A stretch of 64,000 bases of DNA from an uncultured Commensalibacter sp. (lineage in GTDB: Bacteria; Pseudomonadota; Alphaproteobacteria; Acetobacterales; Acetobacteraceae), in NCBI GenBank assembly GCA_946699565.1, contig CAMPDW010000012.1, forward strand, positions 1 to 64,000, in the 5' to 3' direction. How positions within the stretch are numbered: the stretch's first letter is position 1; each line of letters begins with the position of its first letter. This document shows positions 53,376 to 62,179 of the stretch, in pieces. Under the pieces are notes generated by a model. It made no database searches and was not told where the DNA came from. It saw nothing but the letters and a program-made list of their open reading frames with translations. Made by a program: the position numbers and the translations under genes.

Positions 53376-54476
53376 TTAATTTTTTAAACGATCATACATG
53401 TCAGATAATGGCCAACGAGGGCGTGGCATTAAATGAATATCATCTGGTATGAAATCATTTTGAAGGGTTTTTTGTAAAATTTCGATAGCAGCCCATCCAA
53501 TCATAACTGCGTTATCTGTACAATATTGAATTGGGGGTGAAATAAAATTCATATTATATTGATTGGCTAATTTGTTTAAATGATTTTTCAAATATTGGTT
53601 GGCGGCAACGCCACCAGCAGCAGCGAGATATTTTGTATCAGGAACCATTTGAATGGCATTTTCCAATCGATTGGTAATAGTATCAGTAATAGCTTTTTGA
53701 AAGCTTGCTGCAATATCAGCGGCAAAAGAATGTGGTAAACTTGATAAATGTTGATACGGTCCGAGCAAATTAGCTACTGCTGTTTTAAGTCCAGAAAAAG
53801 AAAAATCACAACCATTTCGGCCATAAAGTGGATGAGGTAATTGAAAGGCATTTTCATTTCCTTCTTTGGCAAGTTTTTCAAGCGCTGGTCCACCAGGCCA
53901 AGGAAGTCCAAGCATTTTTGCTACTTTATCAAAGGCTTCTCCTGCGGCATCATCAATAGTACCACCCAATTTTTTATAGAATCCAATGTTTTTAACATGA
54001 ATACACTGGCAATGACCGCCAGATGTCAATAAAAGTAAATAAGGAAAAGGGATAATCTTATTGGTAATATGGGGTAAACGAACCGTTAAGGCATGAGCTT
54101 CTATATGATTAATACCAATAAAGGGTTTGTTTTTTGCAAGGGCCAAACCTTTGGCGAAGCTACTTCCTACAATGATGCCACCAATGAGGCCTGGTCCACA
54201 TGTAGCTGCAATAGCATCAATTTGATTCCAAGAAATTTTTGACTTTTCAAATAAATTATTAATTAAGGGGGGAAGATGAGCCATATGTGCTCTAGCTGCA
54301 ATTTCAGGAACGACACCACCAAAGCGTATATGTTCTTTTTGAGAATAAATTTCTTCTCCAAGAATTTTTCCATCTGATTGAATGATTGTACAGGCAGTAT
54401 CATCACAAGAAGATTCTATTGCAAGTATTGTAAAGCAATTATTTGTTTTTATACGCGTTTGGTGTAAGGATATCAT
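53376..54476 (-). CDS. tsaD: tRNA N6-threonylcarbamoyladenosine transferase TsaD
   Basis: I use the ATG at 54476 rather than the TTG two codons before it (366 aa). TsaD transfers the threonylcarbamoyl group to A37 of ANN-reading tRNAs. The ASKHA fold start is ILAIESSCDDTA (17-28). The metal site is His124 and His128 in NHIEAH. DDAAGEAFDKVAK and AAAGGVAANQYLK are further family motifs. It is divergent from hemC with a 77-bp intergenic region that contains the ATATAG hexamer tract. gpsA follows 27 bp after the stop. Confidence 0.96.
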   Translation of the reverse strand: MISLHQTRIKTNNCFTILAIESSCDDTACTIIQSDGKILGEEIYSQKEHIRFGGVVPEIAARAHMAHLPPLINNLFEKSKISWNQIDAIAATCGPGLIGGIIVGSSFAKGLALAKNKPFIGINHIEAHALTVRLPHITNKIIPFPYLLLLTSGGHCQCIHVKNIGFYKKLGGTIDDAAGEAFDKVAKMLGLPWPGGPALEKLAKEGNENAFQLPHPLYGRNGCDFSFSGLKTAVANLLGPYQHLSSLPHSFAADIAASFQKAITDTITNRLENAIQMVPDTKYLAAAGGVAANQYLKNHLNKLANQYNMNFISPPIQYCTDNAVMIGWAAIEILQKTLQNDFIPDDIHLMPRPRWPLSDMYDRLKN

Positions 54477-54520
54477 AATCAATATTTTTTTAGAGAGAAT
54501 AAGAGAATATATAAGTATAA

Positions 54521-54541
54521 ATATAGATATAGATATAGATA
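54521..54541. repeat. Short hexamer repeat (ATATAG, 3.5 copies) upstream of hemC
   Basis: Bases 54521-54541 contain three full ATATAG units plus a partial one, between the divergent tsaD and hemC starts, 12 bp before the hemC ATG. The region also carries the promoters of both genes. Repeats of this kind can vary in length and change promoter spacing, but three and a half copies is short. Confidence 0.7.
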
Positions 54542-54553
54542 AAGTATATTTTT

Positions 54554-55624
54554 ATGGATATCAAAAAAATAATGCATATAGCTTCCAATCCTCATTTACA
54601 AGAAGTTGCTGCCAAAGCAGCGGCATTACAACAGGTTAATTATATGAAATCATATGGTAAAAGGGGATTGCCATTACGGGTTGGGACAAGAGGATCTCCT
54701 TTAGCATTGGTTCAGACTCGGAATTTTCTTACTATATTGACTCAATTTTGTCCTTTATTACGACAGATCGGGGCTTTTCAAGAATTTCAAATTCATACAT
54801 CCGGGGATTGTATTCAAGATCGTCGTTTGGCTGAAATTGGTGGCAAAGGTTTGTTTGCTAAGGAAATTCATGAACAATTATTAGAGGGTAACATTGATTT
54901 TGCGGTACATAGTCTTAAGGATTTGGAGACAGATCTTCCTAAAGGACTAGTTTTGGCATGTACGTTAAAACGTCAAGATGCCCGTGATGCGTTAATTGTC
55001 AGATATGGAGAACAAAATATTGATCCAAAACATCCATATGATGTTATACCTAAAGGTGCTTTGATCGGTTCGTCTTCAGTTCGTCGTCAGGCTCAACTTT
55101 TACACTATAGACCGGATCTAAAATTTGGTTTATTAAGGGGAAATATACAAACGCGTCTTGATAAAATTACAGCAAAACAATTTGATGCTACATTTTTAGC
55201 GGCAGCTGGGTTACAGCGTCTTGGAATGGAAAATCGTATTAGTGTTTTAATTGATCCATCTATTATGGTTCCTGCTGCGGGACAGGGGATAGTTGGAATT
55301 ACCGTTCGTGAAAAAGATACAGAATTATTGGAAATGCTTTCTGCAATCGAAAACAAGGAAGCAAAAGCTGTTTCAATGGCAGAACGTGCATTACTTGCAG
55401 AATTAGATGGGTCTTGTCGTACTCCAATTGGCGGTTTCGCAAGAATTGTATCTTTTCCGAGACAAGATGATCGTTTACATCTAACAGGATTGGTTGCAAG
55501 GGAGGATGGTTCTTATTTGATTAAAAAAGATATTATCGGATCTTTGGAGGAAGCTGAATTAATTGGTCATGAATTAGGAAAAGAATTACGCAAGGAAAGT
55601 CCAAATGATATATTTGAGTCATAA
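54554..55624 (+). CDS. hemC: Hydroxymethylbilane synthase (porphobilinogen deaminase)
   Basis: This 356-aa enzyme polymerises four porphobilinogen molecules into hydroxymethylbilane. The conserved core begins at about residue 40 (LPLRVGTRGSPLALVQT). The dipyrromethane cofactor attaches to Cys288 in DGSCRTPIGG. The VHSLKDLETDLP and SSVRRQAQL motifs are present. A 39-residue extension precedes the usual start; a second ATG at residue 31 would remove most of it. It is followed directly by hemD. Haem supply matters here for cytochromes and the peroxidase nearby. Confidence 0.96.
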   Translation: MDIKKIMHIASNPHLQEVAAKAAALQQVNYMKSYGKRGLPLRVGTRGSPLALVQTRNFLTILTQFCPLLRQIGAFQEFQIHTSGDCIQDRRLAEIGGKGLFAKEIHEQLLEGNIDFAVHSLKDLETDLPKGLVLACTLKRQDARDALIVRYGEQNIDPKHPYDVIPKGALIGSSSVRRQAQLLHYRPDLKFGLLRGNIQTRLDKITAKQFDATFLAAAGLQRLGMENRISVLIDPSIMVPAAGQGIVGITVREKDTELLEMLSAIENKEAKAVSMAERALLAELDGSCRTPIGGFARIVSFPRQDDRLHLTGLVAREDGSYLIKKDIIGSLEEAELIGHELGKELRKESPNDIFES

Positions 55625-55626
55625 GA

Positions 55627-56364
55627 TTGGTTAATCAAAATTATATTGTGGTAACTCGTCCTGAACCTGGTTTAAGCGAGACCGTTAAAAAGATTCAAGA
55701 TCTGGGATGGAATGTTTTTCCGCTTCCATTAATGAATATACGTTGCTTAAATTTCGAACTAAATTTTATAGAATCAATTCAGGCTATTATTTTTACAAGT
55801 CGACAAGCTGTAAATTACACGTATTCTTTATTTGCAAAGCAAAATGTTCATTATGAATTAATCCCAGTATTTACAGTTGGTGATAGTACTGCAAGAGATG
55901 CTTTGTCCCTAGGATTTAAAATTGTTGAAAGCGCGCATAAGAATGCGGATGCTTTAAATTATTTAATACGAAAAAAACTAACAATATCGAAAGGTTCACT
56001 TTTTTTCCCAGTTGGAAAAAGACAAGGATGTCAATTGACAAATTCTTTAGAAAAGGTAGGTTTTCATGTTTTACGGAAAGAAGTTTATGAAGTAAATTCT
56101 ATAGATTGTCTTTCTTCCCAATTTAAAAAAGAATTAAAAAGGAAACAGATTCATACAATTTTGTTTTTTTCTTCTGAAACGGGTCGATTTTTTATTAATC
56201 TTATGCCAAAATCTCTTGGAGATTTATTAAAAAATGTTCATGCTATTGGGATAAGCGCAAAAGTTAAGAGTATATTAGAATACTATCAATGGAAATCTAT
56301 TGAAATTGCGGATATCCCTTGTATGGAAGCCATGCTCTCTCTTTTAAAGAAAGAGCAGCTTTAG
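55627..56364 (+). CDS. hemD: Uroporphyrinogen-III synthase
   Basis: This 245-aa protein cyclises hydroxymethylbilane with inversion of ring D. HemD sequences are poorly conserved, but the N-terminal VTRPEPGLSETV, IIFTSRQAV (about residues 56-64), FTVGDSTA and the C-terminal FFSSETGRFF with HAIGISAKV fit the two-lobed fold, and the position right after hemC is decisive. The first codon appears to be TTG (2 bp after the hemC stop); a GTG at 55648 is the alternative. It converges with secB, and a hairpin overlaps its 3' end. Confidence 0.9.
   Translation: MVNQNYIVVTRPEPGLSETVKKIQDLGWNVFPLPLMNIRCLNFELNFIESIQAIIFTSRQAVNYTYSLFAKQNVHYELIPVFTVGDSTARDALSLGFKIVESAHKNADALNYLIRKKLTISKGSLFFPVGKRQGCQLTNSLEKVGFHVLRKEVYEVNSIDCLSSQFKKELKRKQIHTILFFSSETGRFFINLMPKSLGDLLKNVHAIGISAKVKSILEYYQWKSIEIADIPCMEAMLSLLKKEQL
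56334..56356. terminator. Hairpin between convergent hemD and secB
   Basis: GCTCTCTCTT and AAGAAAGAGC flank a three-base loop, with one mismatch. It lies inside the last codons of hemD, just before the hemD stop and 14 bp from the secB stop. T-rich or A-rich runs on both sides could let it act in both directions. This is suggestive rather than clear. Confidence 0.4.
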
Positions 56365-56369
56365 ATAAA

Positions 56370-56900
56370 TTAGGCGTGACCTACTTCGTTATTTGTAGGT
56401 GCATTTTGCTGTTGTTTACTTTGCCATAAGGACACAAAATCAATGGGTTGTAAAACAACAGGAGGGAACCCGCCATCTCGTGTGACGTCACAAATTATAT
56501 TACGTGCATATGGGAAAATCAAACGTGGAACCTCAACAAGTAAAATAGGTTCAATTAATTCTTCTGGAGGATTTTGGAGAGTAACAACTGCACAATAGAT
56601 CAATTCGGTAATAAAGACTGTCCGGTTTGATTTTTCTTCTTGATTTTTTTGTAGAGGTTCCACTGCATCAACTTTAATTTTAAGGCTTACTTCATAAGCA
56701 CCCTCATCATTTAATCGATTTGCATTGGTATCTATGGCTACAGATATTTGAGGTGGTTCTTGCAAGGTGGCAAAAATAGAGGCACCATGAGGAACTTCAA
56801 ATGATAAATCTTTTGTAAATTGTATATTTAAAGTCAGTGGTAAAGAGGGCGGAACATCATAATGACGGTCATTAGAAGGTGTTTTTGTGGATTCAGTCAT
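56370..56900 (-). CDS. secB: Protein-export chaperone SecB
   Basis: The ATG at 56900 is used (GAGAAA ribosome site upstream); the longer frame begins with TTG. The 176-aa protein is a tetrameric cytosolic chaperone that keeps preproteins unfolded for SecA. Core features are FTKDLSFEVPHGASIF (about residues 28-43), YEVSLKIKVDA, YCAVVTLQN and VEVPRLIFPYARNIICDVTRDGGFPP (shortened: RLIFPYARNII), with the terminal LQPIDFVSLW. It is convergent with hemD. Its divergent neighbour is the TimA-like gene. Confidence 0.95.
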   Translation of the reverse strand: MTESTKTPSNDRHYDVPPSLPLTLNIQFTKDLSFEVPHGASIFATLQEPPQISVAIDTNANRLNDEGAYEVSLKIKVDAVEPLQKNQEEKSNRTVFITELIYCAVVTLQNPPEELIEPILLVEVPRLIFPYARNIICDVTRDGGFPPVVLQPIDFVSLWQSKQQQNAPTNNEVGHA

Positions 56901-57113
56901 CTTTTTCTCAATATTAGTAAAATGATTTTCTTTTAACAAAATTAATTTTTTATAACATAAATTTTATCTTTAAATAAAATGAATTATACTTAATAAATTT
57001 CTTCATTTCAAAACAAGACATGATTTGCAAAATAAGAATAAACTGTGGAATAAATAGTTTTCAGTGGTTTAAATAAAAGAAAAAGATTATATTTATTAAA
57101 TTAAAAAAGGTTA

Positions 57114-57839
57114 ATGAGTAGGAAAATGAATTTTTCTGTAGGGGATATTCCCGTAGATATTATTATATATGCTTTAGTTGCTGTATTTTTGATTTTACGT
57201 TTACGTAGCGTATTAGGAAAAAAAACCGGTTTTGAAAAAAATGGGACCATACCATTGCCTGTTAAAGCGTCAAATTTTTTAGTAAATAATAAAAATAACA
57301 AAAATAAACCACAGCAACCCGTTGTATCACCGGCTCAAAAAGTTAGTGTGAATATACCAGCTCCTAATACTGAGCTGGGTCAAAAATTACAGGAAATTTG
57401 TGTCATTGATTCCACTTTTGTTCCACAAAAATTTATTGTTGGAACGGAAATTGTTTTTCGTAAGGTTTTAACCGCTTTTGTTAATGCAGATTTTATTGAC
57501 TTGCAGAAAATGCTGATTCCAGAGGTTTATGCGTCTTTTGAAAAAGCGATTAAATCACGTCAAAATCAACATGAAACGCAAAAAATTGACATTAAAACCA
57601 TTCATTCAATCTCAATCAATGATGTTCAATTGATATCTGATATGGGGATTCAAAAAGCGCAAATTGAGGTTAAAATTATATCGGATCAAATAAATTGTCT
57701 TTTTGATAAAAATAATGAACCTGTTGTTGGTACTGAATCTATAACGGAATTTATTGATTTTTGGTTGTTTGAACGTATACTAGGCGTAACAAGTCAGAAT
57801 ATTTCTTGGCGTCTTAAAGCTGTTCGTTCAGGAAATTGA
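57114..57839 (+). CDS. Tim44/TimA domain protein
   Basis: This 241-aa protein starts with a single N-terminal helix (DIIIYALVAVFLILRLRSV, residues 14-32), then a linker, then a Tim44-like domain (about 90-238) with FIVGTEIVFRKVLTAFVNAD, RVSITEFIDFW and the ending ISWRLKAVRSG. It follows the common alphaproteobacterial order secB-Tim44-mltA and is thought to be an envelope protein. An AAGG ribosome site precedes the ATG. The paralogue at 36147 shares only the C-terminal domain. Its function in bacteria is unknown. Confidence 0.88.
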   Translation: MSRKMNFSVGDIPVDIIIYALVAVFLILRLRSVLGKKTGFEKNGTIPLPVKASNFLVNNKNNKNKPQQPVVSPAQKVSVNIPAPNTELGQKLQEICVIDSTFVPQKFIVGTEIVFRKVLTAFVNADFIDLQKMLIPEVYASFEKAIKSRQNQHETQKIDIKTIHSISINDVQLISDMGIQKAQIEVKIISDQINCLFDKNNEPVVGTESITEFIDFWLFERILGVTSQNISWRLKAVRSGN

Positions 57840-57856
57840 AGTCTTGCAGGATCTTT

Positions 57857-59059
57857 ATGAAACGAATTGTTTTTTCTCTATTTATTTTTTTTAGTGTTTG
57901 TTTAATAGGATGTGTGCGGGAAACTCAAGAAAACTTACCTGAATTTTATCCTGTTTCTTATCAATCCTTGCAAGGTTGGAATCAGGAGAATTATGCACAA
58001 CTTTTAACCCTTTTTCGTCAAAATTGTCAGCAATTTAATCAATTGCCAGCAACAACATATCTCGGTGGTCAAAAAGGATTATATGGTAGCTATATCAGGG
58101 ATTGGATTCAAATTTGTAATGCAGCAGCTGGTGTTGATATTCATCAATCTTTATATATTAAAAATTTTTTTGAACAATGGTTACAACCTTATCAATATAG
58201 CTATCATGTTGAAACAGATAAAATCACAGGATATTATGAACCTGAAATAGAAGGATCTAGGAATAAATCACCTTTATATCAGGTTCCTGTTTATGCACGT
58301 CCCCATGATTTGGAAGTTCGTAAAGCGATAAATGGTCAAATTGTATATGGAAGAACAGCTAACAACCAATTTCTACCTTATTATACACGTGCTGAAATTG
58401 ATCGTGGTGCTTTAAATAACAAGAATCTTGAAATTGTTTGGTTGAAAAATCCTGCTGATTTATTTTTTATGCAAATTCAAGGTTCTGCTCGTATTATACT
58501 TCCAGATAATACAATCATGCGCTTAGCTTATGCGGGTAAAAATGGACAACCTTATAAAGCTCTTGGAAAAATCTTGATAGAAAAAGGATTAATGGATCCG
58601 CATGATATCAATATTTATTCATTAAGAACATGGCTTTTCAACCATCCTGATCAAGCTTTATCTTTGATGGAAGAAAATGCTAACTATGTATTTTTTAAAC
58701 CTTTAAATGATCAAGTTCTTGATGAAGGACCTAAAGGAGCTTTTGGTACATCCTTGAATGCAGGTCGTTCCGTTGCCGTAGATAGAAACTGGATACCTTT
58801 AGGTAGCCCTTTATGGTTAGAAACAACAATGCCTGTTCCTAATAGTCAAGTGCAAAAACCATGGCAACATATGGTTTTTGCACAAGATATTGGGGGTGAT
58901 ATCCATGGAATGAACCGGTTGGATTTATTTACTGGTTGGGGAAAAATTGCTGAGTGGTATGCTGGTTTAATGAATGAGAAAGGACGTGTTTATTTATTAT
59001 TACCCCGTCAATCCATTCAACCTCAACATTTGCCGGTGACATTGCCTATACATCAATAA
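57857..59059 (+). CDS. mltA: Membrane-bound lytic murein transglycosylase A
   Basis: I use the ATG at 57857 (AGGA ribosome site 7 nt upstream) instead of the TTG at 57836. The 400-aa product is a lipoprotein: MKRIVFSLFIFFSV is followed by lipobox LIGC with the acylated Cys19. MltA cleaves glycan strands with 1,6-anhydro product formation. Family motifs are TGYYEPEIEGS (about 107-117), FMQIQGSARI, AFGTSLNAGRSVAVD, and the catalytic Asp region AQDIGGDIHGMNRLDLFTGWG (shortened as AQDIGGDIHG). It follows the Tim44 gene with a short gap. Confidence 0.94.
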   Translation: MKRIVFSLFIFFSVCLIGCVRETQENLPEFYPVSYQSLQGWNQENYAQLLTLFRQNCQQFNQLPATTYLGGQKGLYGSYIRDWIQICNAAAGVDIHQSLYIKNFFEQWLQPYQYSYHVETDKITGYYEPEIEGSRNKSPLYQVPVYARPHDLEVRKAINGQIVYGRTANNQFLPYYTRAEIDRGALNNKNLEIVWLKNPADLFFMQIQGSARIILPDNTIMRLAYAGKNGQPYKALGKILIEKGLMDPHDINIYSLRTWLFNHPDQALSLMEENANYVFFKPLNDQVLDEGPKGAFGTSLNAGRSVAVDRNWIPLGSPLWLETTMPVPNSQVQKPWQHMVFAQDIGGDIHGMNRLDLFTGWGKIAEWYAGLMNEKGRVYLLLPRQSIQPQHLPVTLPIHQ

Positions 59060-59075
59060 GTTAAGAGAGCTGTCG

Positions 59076-59936
59076 GTGTCATTGCGTAAAAAAATACATA
59101 AAGCAGATTATTTTGGAGATTTACAAAAATCTAGTTTGCGGTCTTATAGTACTAAATTAGGACATCATATAATTATTAGGGGCGATTGTCTATCGATTTT
59201 ACAAAAAATGAATGATAAATCCGTTGATGTTTTTATCACGTCACCTCCATATAATTTAGGGATTGTTTATAGTTCGTATAAAGATAAAAAAAGTGAAAAT
59301 GAATATCTGGATTGGTTGGAGGCCATATGTATTGAGATAAAAAGGGTTATGAAAGATGATGCATCTTTTTTTCTTAATATTGCAGGATCATCTTCAAATC
59401 CTTGGTTGCCTTTCGAGTTGATCGTACGGTTGAGAAAAAAATTTATACTTCAAAACCATATTGAATGGATAAAATCTATTTCTATTGGAAATGACAGTTA
59501 TGGACATTTTAAACCTATAGTTAGTCAAAGGTTTTTACACCGAAATCATGAGTATATATTTCATTTGACAAAAACTGGAAATGTGCTCTTAAATCGCTTG
59601 AATATTGGTGTTCCTTATAAGGACAAATCAAATATAACAAGAAGGTCTCATCAGGATGATCTTCGATGTCGGGGTGATGTATGGTTTATTCCTTATGATA
59701 CGGTTAGAAAAAAATCAGAAAAATTTAATCACCCAGGAACTTTTCCATTAGCTCTTCCAGTAATGTGTTTGAAATTACATGGTAAGTCAAAACCTGTAGT
59801 AGTTGACCCTTTTATGGGGACTGGTACAACATTATTGGCCACGCATTATGAAAATGGAAAAGGGATAGGTATAGATATAGATAAAAATTATGTTAAGATT
59901 GCTAAGGATAGATTAAAAAAAGCAGTATTGACGTAA
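59076..59936 (+). CDS. Orphan DNA methyltransferase, beta class, probably N4-cytosine
   Basis: This 286-aa protein begins with GTG. The catalytic motif IV is TSPPY (residues 55-59) and the SAM motif I is DPFMGTGTT (244-252), so the order is motif IV before motif I, as in the beta class. An SPPY motif usually marks N4-cytosine enzymes, while D/NPPY marks N6-adenine enzymes. A target-recognition region lies between. It is shorter than the GANTC enzyme CcrM and lacks CcrM's C-terminal domain. No restriction endonuclease is adjacent, so it is an orphan in this window, perhaps an epigenetic regulator or remnant of an R-M system. It lies between mltA and the tri-haem peroxidase gene, away from the usual mltA-smr order. 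Confidence 0.85.
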   Translation: MSLRKKIHKADYFGDLQKSSLRSYSTKLGHHIIIRGDCLSILQKMNDKSVDVFITSPPYNLGIVYSSYKDKKSENEYLDWLEAICIEIKRVMKDDASFFLNIAGSSSNPWLPFELIVRLRKKFILQNHIEWIKSISIGNDSYGHFKPIVSQRFLHRNHEYIFHLTKTGNVLLNRLNIGVPYKDKSNITRRSHQDDLRCRGDVWFIPYDTVRKKSEKFNHPGTFPLALPVMCLKLHGKSKPVVVDPFMGTGTTLLATHYENGKGIGIDIDKNYVKIAKDRLKKAVLT

Positions 59937-60039
59937 TTAAAAAAGGAATTTGTTACTTAGTCAAACCTTAATAATTACATTATTAAGCAATGAATGAGAT
60001 TTGCAATTATTTAATCATTATTATTATGGAAATTAGCTT

Positions 60040-61458
60040 ATGAAAAAACTAATTTTGACTTTCTTTGTTATTGCAATTGTTGTCTATGGCGGGGTTATTG
60101 CTTATTTAACTCGTTATGATCATGTTACGGCACCTGTGTTGGCGGAAAGTTCACCTTTACAGCATGATATTGTGGCAATGGACGCTTTTAATGTCTTAAG
60201 AGAAGCACGTTGTGATTATTGTCATGTTCAAAAAATAGAACTTCCTTTTTACTTTAAACTTCCGATTGCAAATCAATTGATGCAAGATGATCGTGTTAAA
60301 GGGTTACAGAATTTTCGTATGGAACCCGTCTTAAATGCGATGAATAAAGGAGAGGCCGTTGATAACGTTTCATTATCGCGTATTGAATTTGTAATGCAAC
60401 GTAATCTGATGCCGCCTAGTTTATATTTAATAATGCATTGGCATGCACGCCTTTCAGCTGATCAACGGGATAAAGTTATTAAGTGGATTAAACAAGAACG
60501 TCGTCATTATTATGCTTCAGCTGGTGTTGCTGATCAATTTGCAGATGAGCCTATTCAACCAGTGCCAGAAACATTAACTATAGAACCAAAAAAGGTGGAA
60601 TTAGGTGAAAAATTATTTTTTGAAAAACGTTTATCGGGTGATAATAGTTTAACTTGTGCGTCATGTCATGACCTTAAAAAAGGCGGTGTCGATAATTTAG
60701 TTACAGCTACAGGAATTAAAGGTCAAAAAGGACCGATTAATGTTCCCACTGTGTATAACTCTATATTTAATCATACGCAATTTTGGGATGGTCGTGCAAA
60801 TGACCTTATGGCGCAAGCGGCGGGTCCCGTTATGAATCCGCTTGAAATGGGGTCAAAAAATTGGGAAGAAGTGGCTGCCAAATTACGACAAAATCCTTCG
60901 TATGAAAAAGATTTTGAAAATGTTTATAATAGTTCGGATATAAATCAAAGAACGATTACAGAAGCGATTGCTGAATATGAAAAAACATTAATTACACCTG
61001 ACAGTCCTTTTGATATGTATTTAAAGGGAATTAACAGTGCTATAAGTTCACAAGCCAAACATGGATATGAAATTTTTAAAAATATCGGATGTGCAAGTTG
61101 TCATAATGGTGTAGGAGTTGGTGGAATCTCTTTTGCAAAAATGGGGTTACAAAGAAATTTCTTTGAAGACCGATTGGATAAGGCTTTGACGAATGCTGAT
61201 TTTGGACGCTTTAACTTTACACATAACCAAAATGATCGTTTCTTTTTTAAAATTCCTTTATTAAGAAACATAGCTTTAACAGGTCCTTATTTCCATGACG
61301 GAAGTGCTAAGACCTTAAAGGAAGCTGTTATTGAAATGGTTAAATATCAAACACCAGATCATAAGATACCTGATCAAGATGTTGATGATATTCTTGCATT
61401 TTTAAATAGTTTAACGGGTAAATATCAAGGTCAATCGCTTGATAAAATGAATCATTAA
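60040..61458 (+). CDS. Tri-haem cytochrome c peroxidase (YhjA/Ccp-like quinol peroxidase)
   Basis: This 472-aa protein has an N-terminal membrane anchor (residues 2-22) and three CXXCH haem motifs: CDYCH (58-62), CASCH (206-210) and CASCH (351-355). The first lies in a haem-binding domain (FYFKLPIANQLMQDD, VMQRNLMPPSLYLIMHWH) that matches the extra N-terminal domain of E. coli YhjA. The other two belong to the classical di-haem CcpA domain (MNPLEMGS; GPYFHDGSAKTLKEAV). Such proteins reduce H2O2 in the periplasm using electrons from quinol or cytochrome c. A strong terminator follows 26 bp after the stop. Maturation requires the c-type cytochrome system. Confidence 0.93.
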   Translation: MKKLILTFFVIAIVVYGGVIAYLTRYDHVTAPVLAESSPLQHDIVAMDAFNVLREARCDYCHVQKIELPFYFKLPIANQLMQDDRVKGLQNFRMEPVLNAMNKGEAVDNVSLSRIEFVMQRNLMPPSLYLIMHWHARLSADQRDKVIKWIKQERRHYYASAGVADQFADEPIQPVPETLTIEPKKVELGEKLFFEKRLSGDNSLTCASCHDLKKGGVDNLVTATGIKGQKGPINVPTVYNSIFNHTQFWDGRANDLMAQAAGPVMNPLEMGSKNWEEVAAKLRQNPSYEKDFENVYNSSDINQRTITEAIAEYEKTLITPDSPFDMYLKGINSAISSQAKHGYEIFKNIGCASCHNGVGVGGISFAKMGLQRNFFEDRLDKALTNADFGRFNFTHNQNDRFFFKIPLLRNIALTGPYFHDGSAKTLKEAVIEMVKYQTPDHKIPDQDVDDILAFLNSLTGKYQGQSLDKMNH

Positions 61459-61483
61459 TCTATTTATTTAGTGGTTTTTTGAA

Positions 61484-61517
61484 CCTTTCACTTGTAAAAT
61501 CAAGTGAAAGGTTTTTT
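61484..61517 (+). terminator. Rho-independent terminator after the peroxidase gene
   Basis: CCTTTCACTTG (61484-61494), loop TAAAAT, and its perfect 11-bp complement (61501-61511) are followed by six T. It ends the peroxidase transcript 26 bp after the stop and separates it from the smr gene. Confidence 0.92.
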
Positions 61518-61554
61518 ATTAATTTTAATAATTATTTGATGAAAGTTAGTCAAA

Positions 61555-62172
61555 TTGACAAAAAAACGACAATTAAGTAAGGAAGATAAAGTAATATGGA
61601 ATAATTTTACGACTTCTATCCATCATCTTGCCTATAAAAATAAATATTGTCGAGAACAGTCATATATATCTAGTTCTGTTGTTTATGATGAAGCTCAAGG
61701 AAAAAAGTTTCAGATCTTAAAAACTAAAATTTCAAATAAATTTAGTTGTAATAAACACTCTTTTTTTATTCAGCATTACAAACTGTTTAAAATGCAGAAG
61801 GATATAAATTCCACTAAAAATGATCCATTTTATTTGATTGGTAAAAAAAAAGCTGGATTAGATAAGAATACTTGGAAAAAATTACAAAAGGGCGAGTTAA
61901 AAACACAAAAGAGACTAGATTTACATGGTTTTACAGCTCATCATGCTTTTTTGGCTTTGGAAAATTTTTTATTAAATGCCTATCATCAGCAAATAAGATG
62001 TATCGAAGTCATTACAGGTGTTGGCAATTTGGCTCAAGGAGAAGGAATTTTAAAAAAAGAGTTACCTCATTGGCTCAACCGACCTTATATAAAATCAATG
62101 ATTCTTGGAACATCTTATGTATCAGCTACTAATAATGGTGCAGTTAGAATTTTGCTTAAAAGAAAAAGATAG
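61555..62172 (+). CDS. Smr-domain protein (DNA-nicking-type domain)
   Basis: This 205-aa protein appears to start with TTG (61555), since the only nearby ATG is in another frame. Its basic, low-complexity N-terminal half (residues 1-115) leads to a C-terminal Smr domain: LDLHGFTAHHAFLALENFL (121-139), ITGVGNLAQGEGILKKELP (about 153-171) and a final NNGAVRILLKRKR. Smr domains bind nucleic acids, and some nick DNA or act in ribosome rescue. In alphaproteobacteria the gene commonly follows mltA, and here two other genes lie between. It converges on the Bug-type protein gene. Confidence 0.87.
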   Translation: MTKKRQLSKEDKVIWNNFTTSIHHLAYKNKYCREQSYISSSVVYDEAQGKKFQILKTKISNKFSCNKHSFFIQHYKLFKMQKDINSTKNDPFYLIGKKKAGLDKNTWKKLQKGELKTQKRLDLHGFTAHHAFLALENFLLNAYHQQIRCIEVITGVGNLAQGEGILKKELPHWLNRPYIKSMILGTSYVSATNNGAVRILLKRKR

Positions 62173-62179
62173 GATATCA

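Noticed and set aside
59076-59936. Cell-cycle methyltransferase CcrM
   Set aside because: The protein is shorter than CcrM, lacks its C-terminal domain, and has TSPPY rather than the DPPY motif expected of an N6-adenine enzyme.
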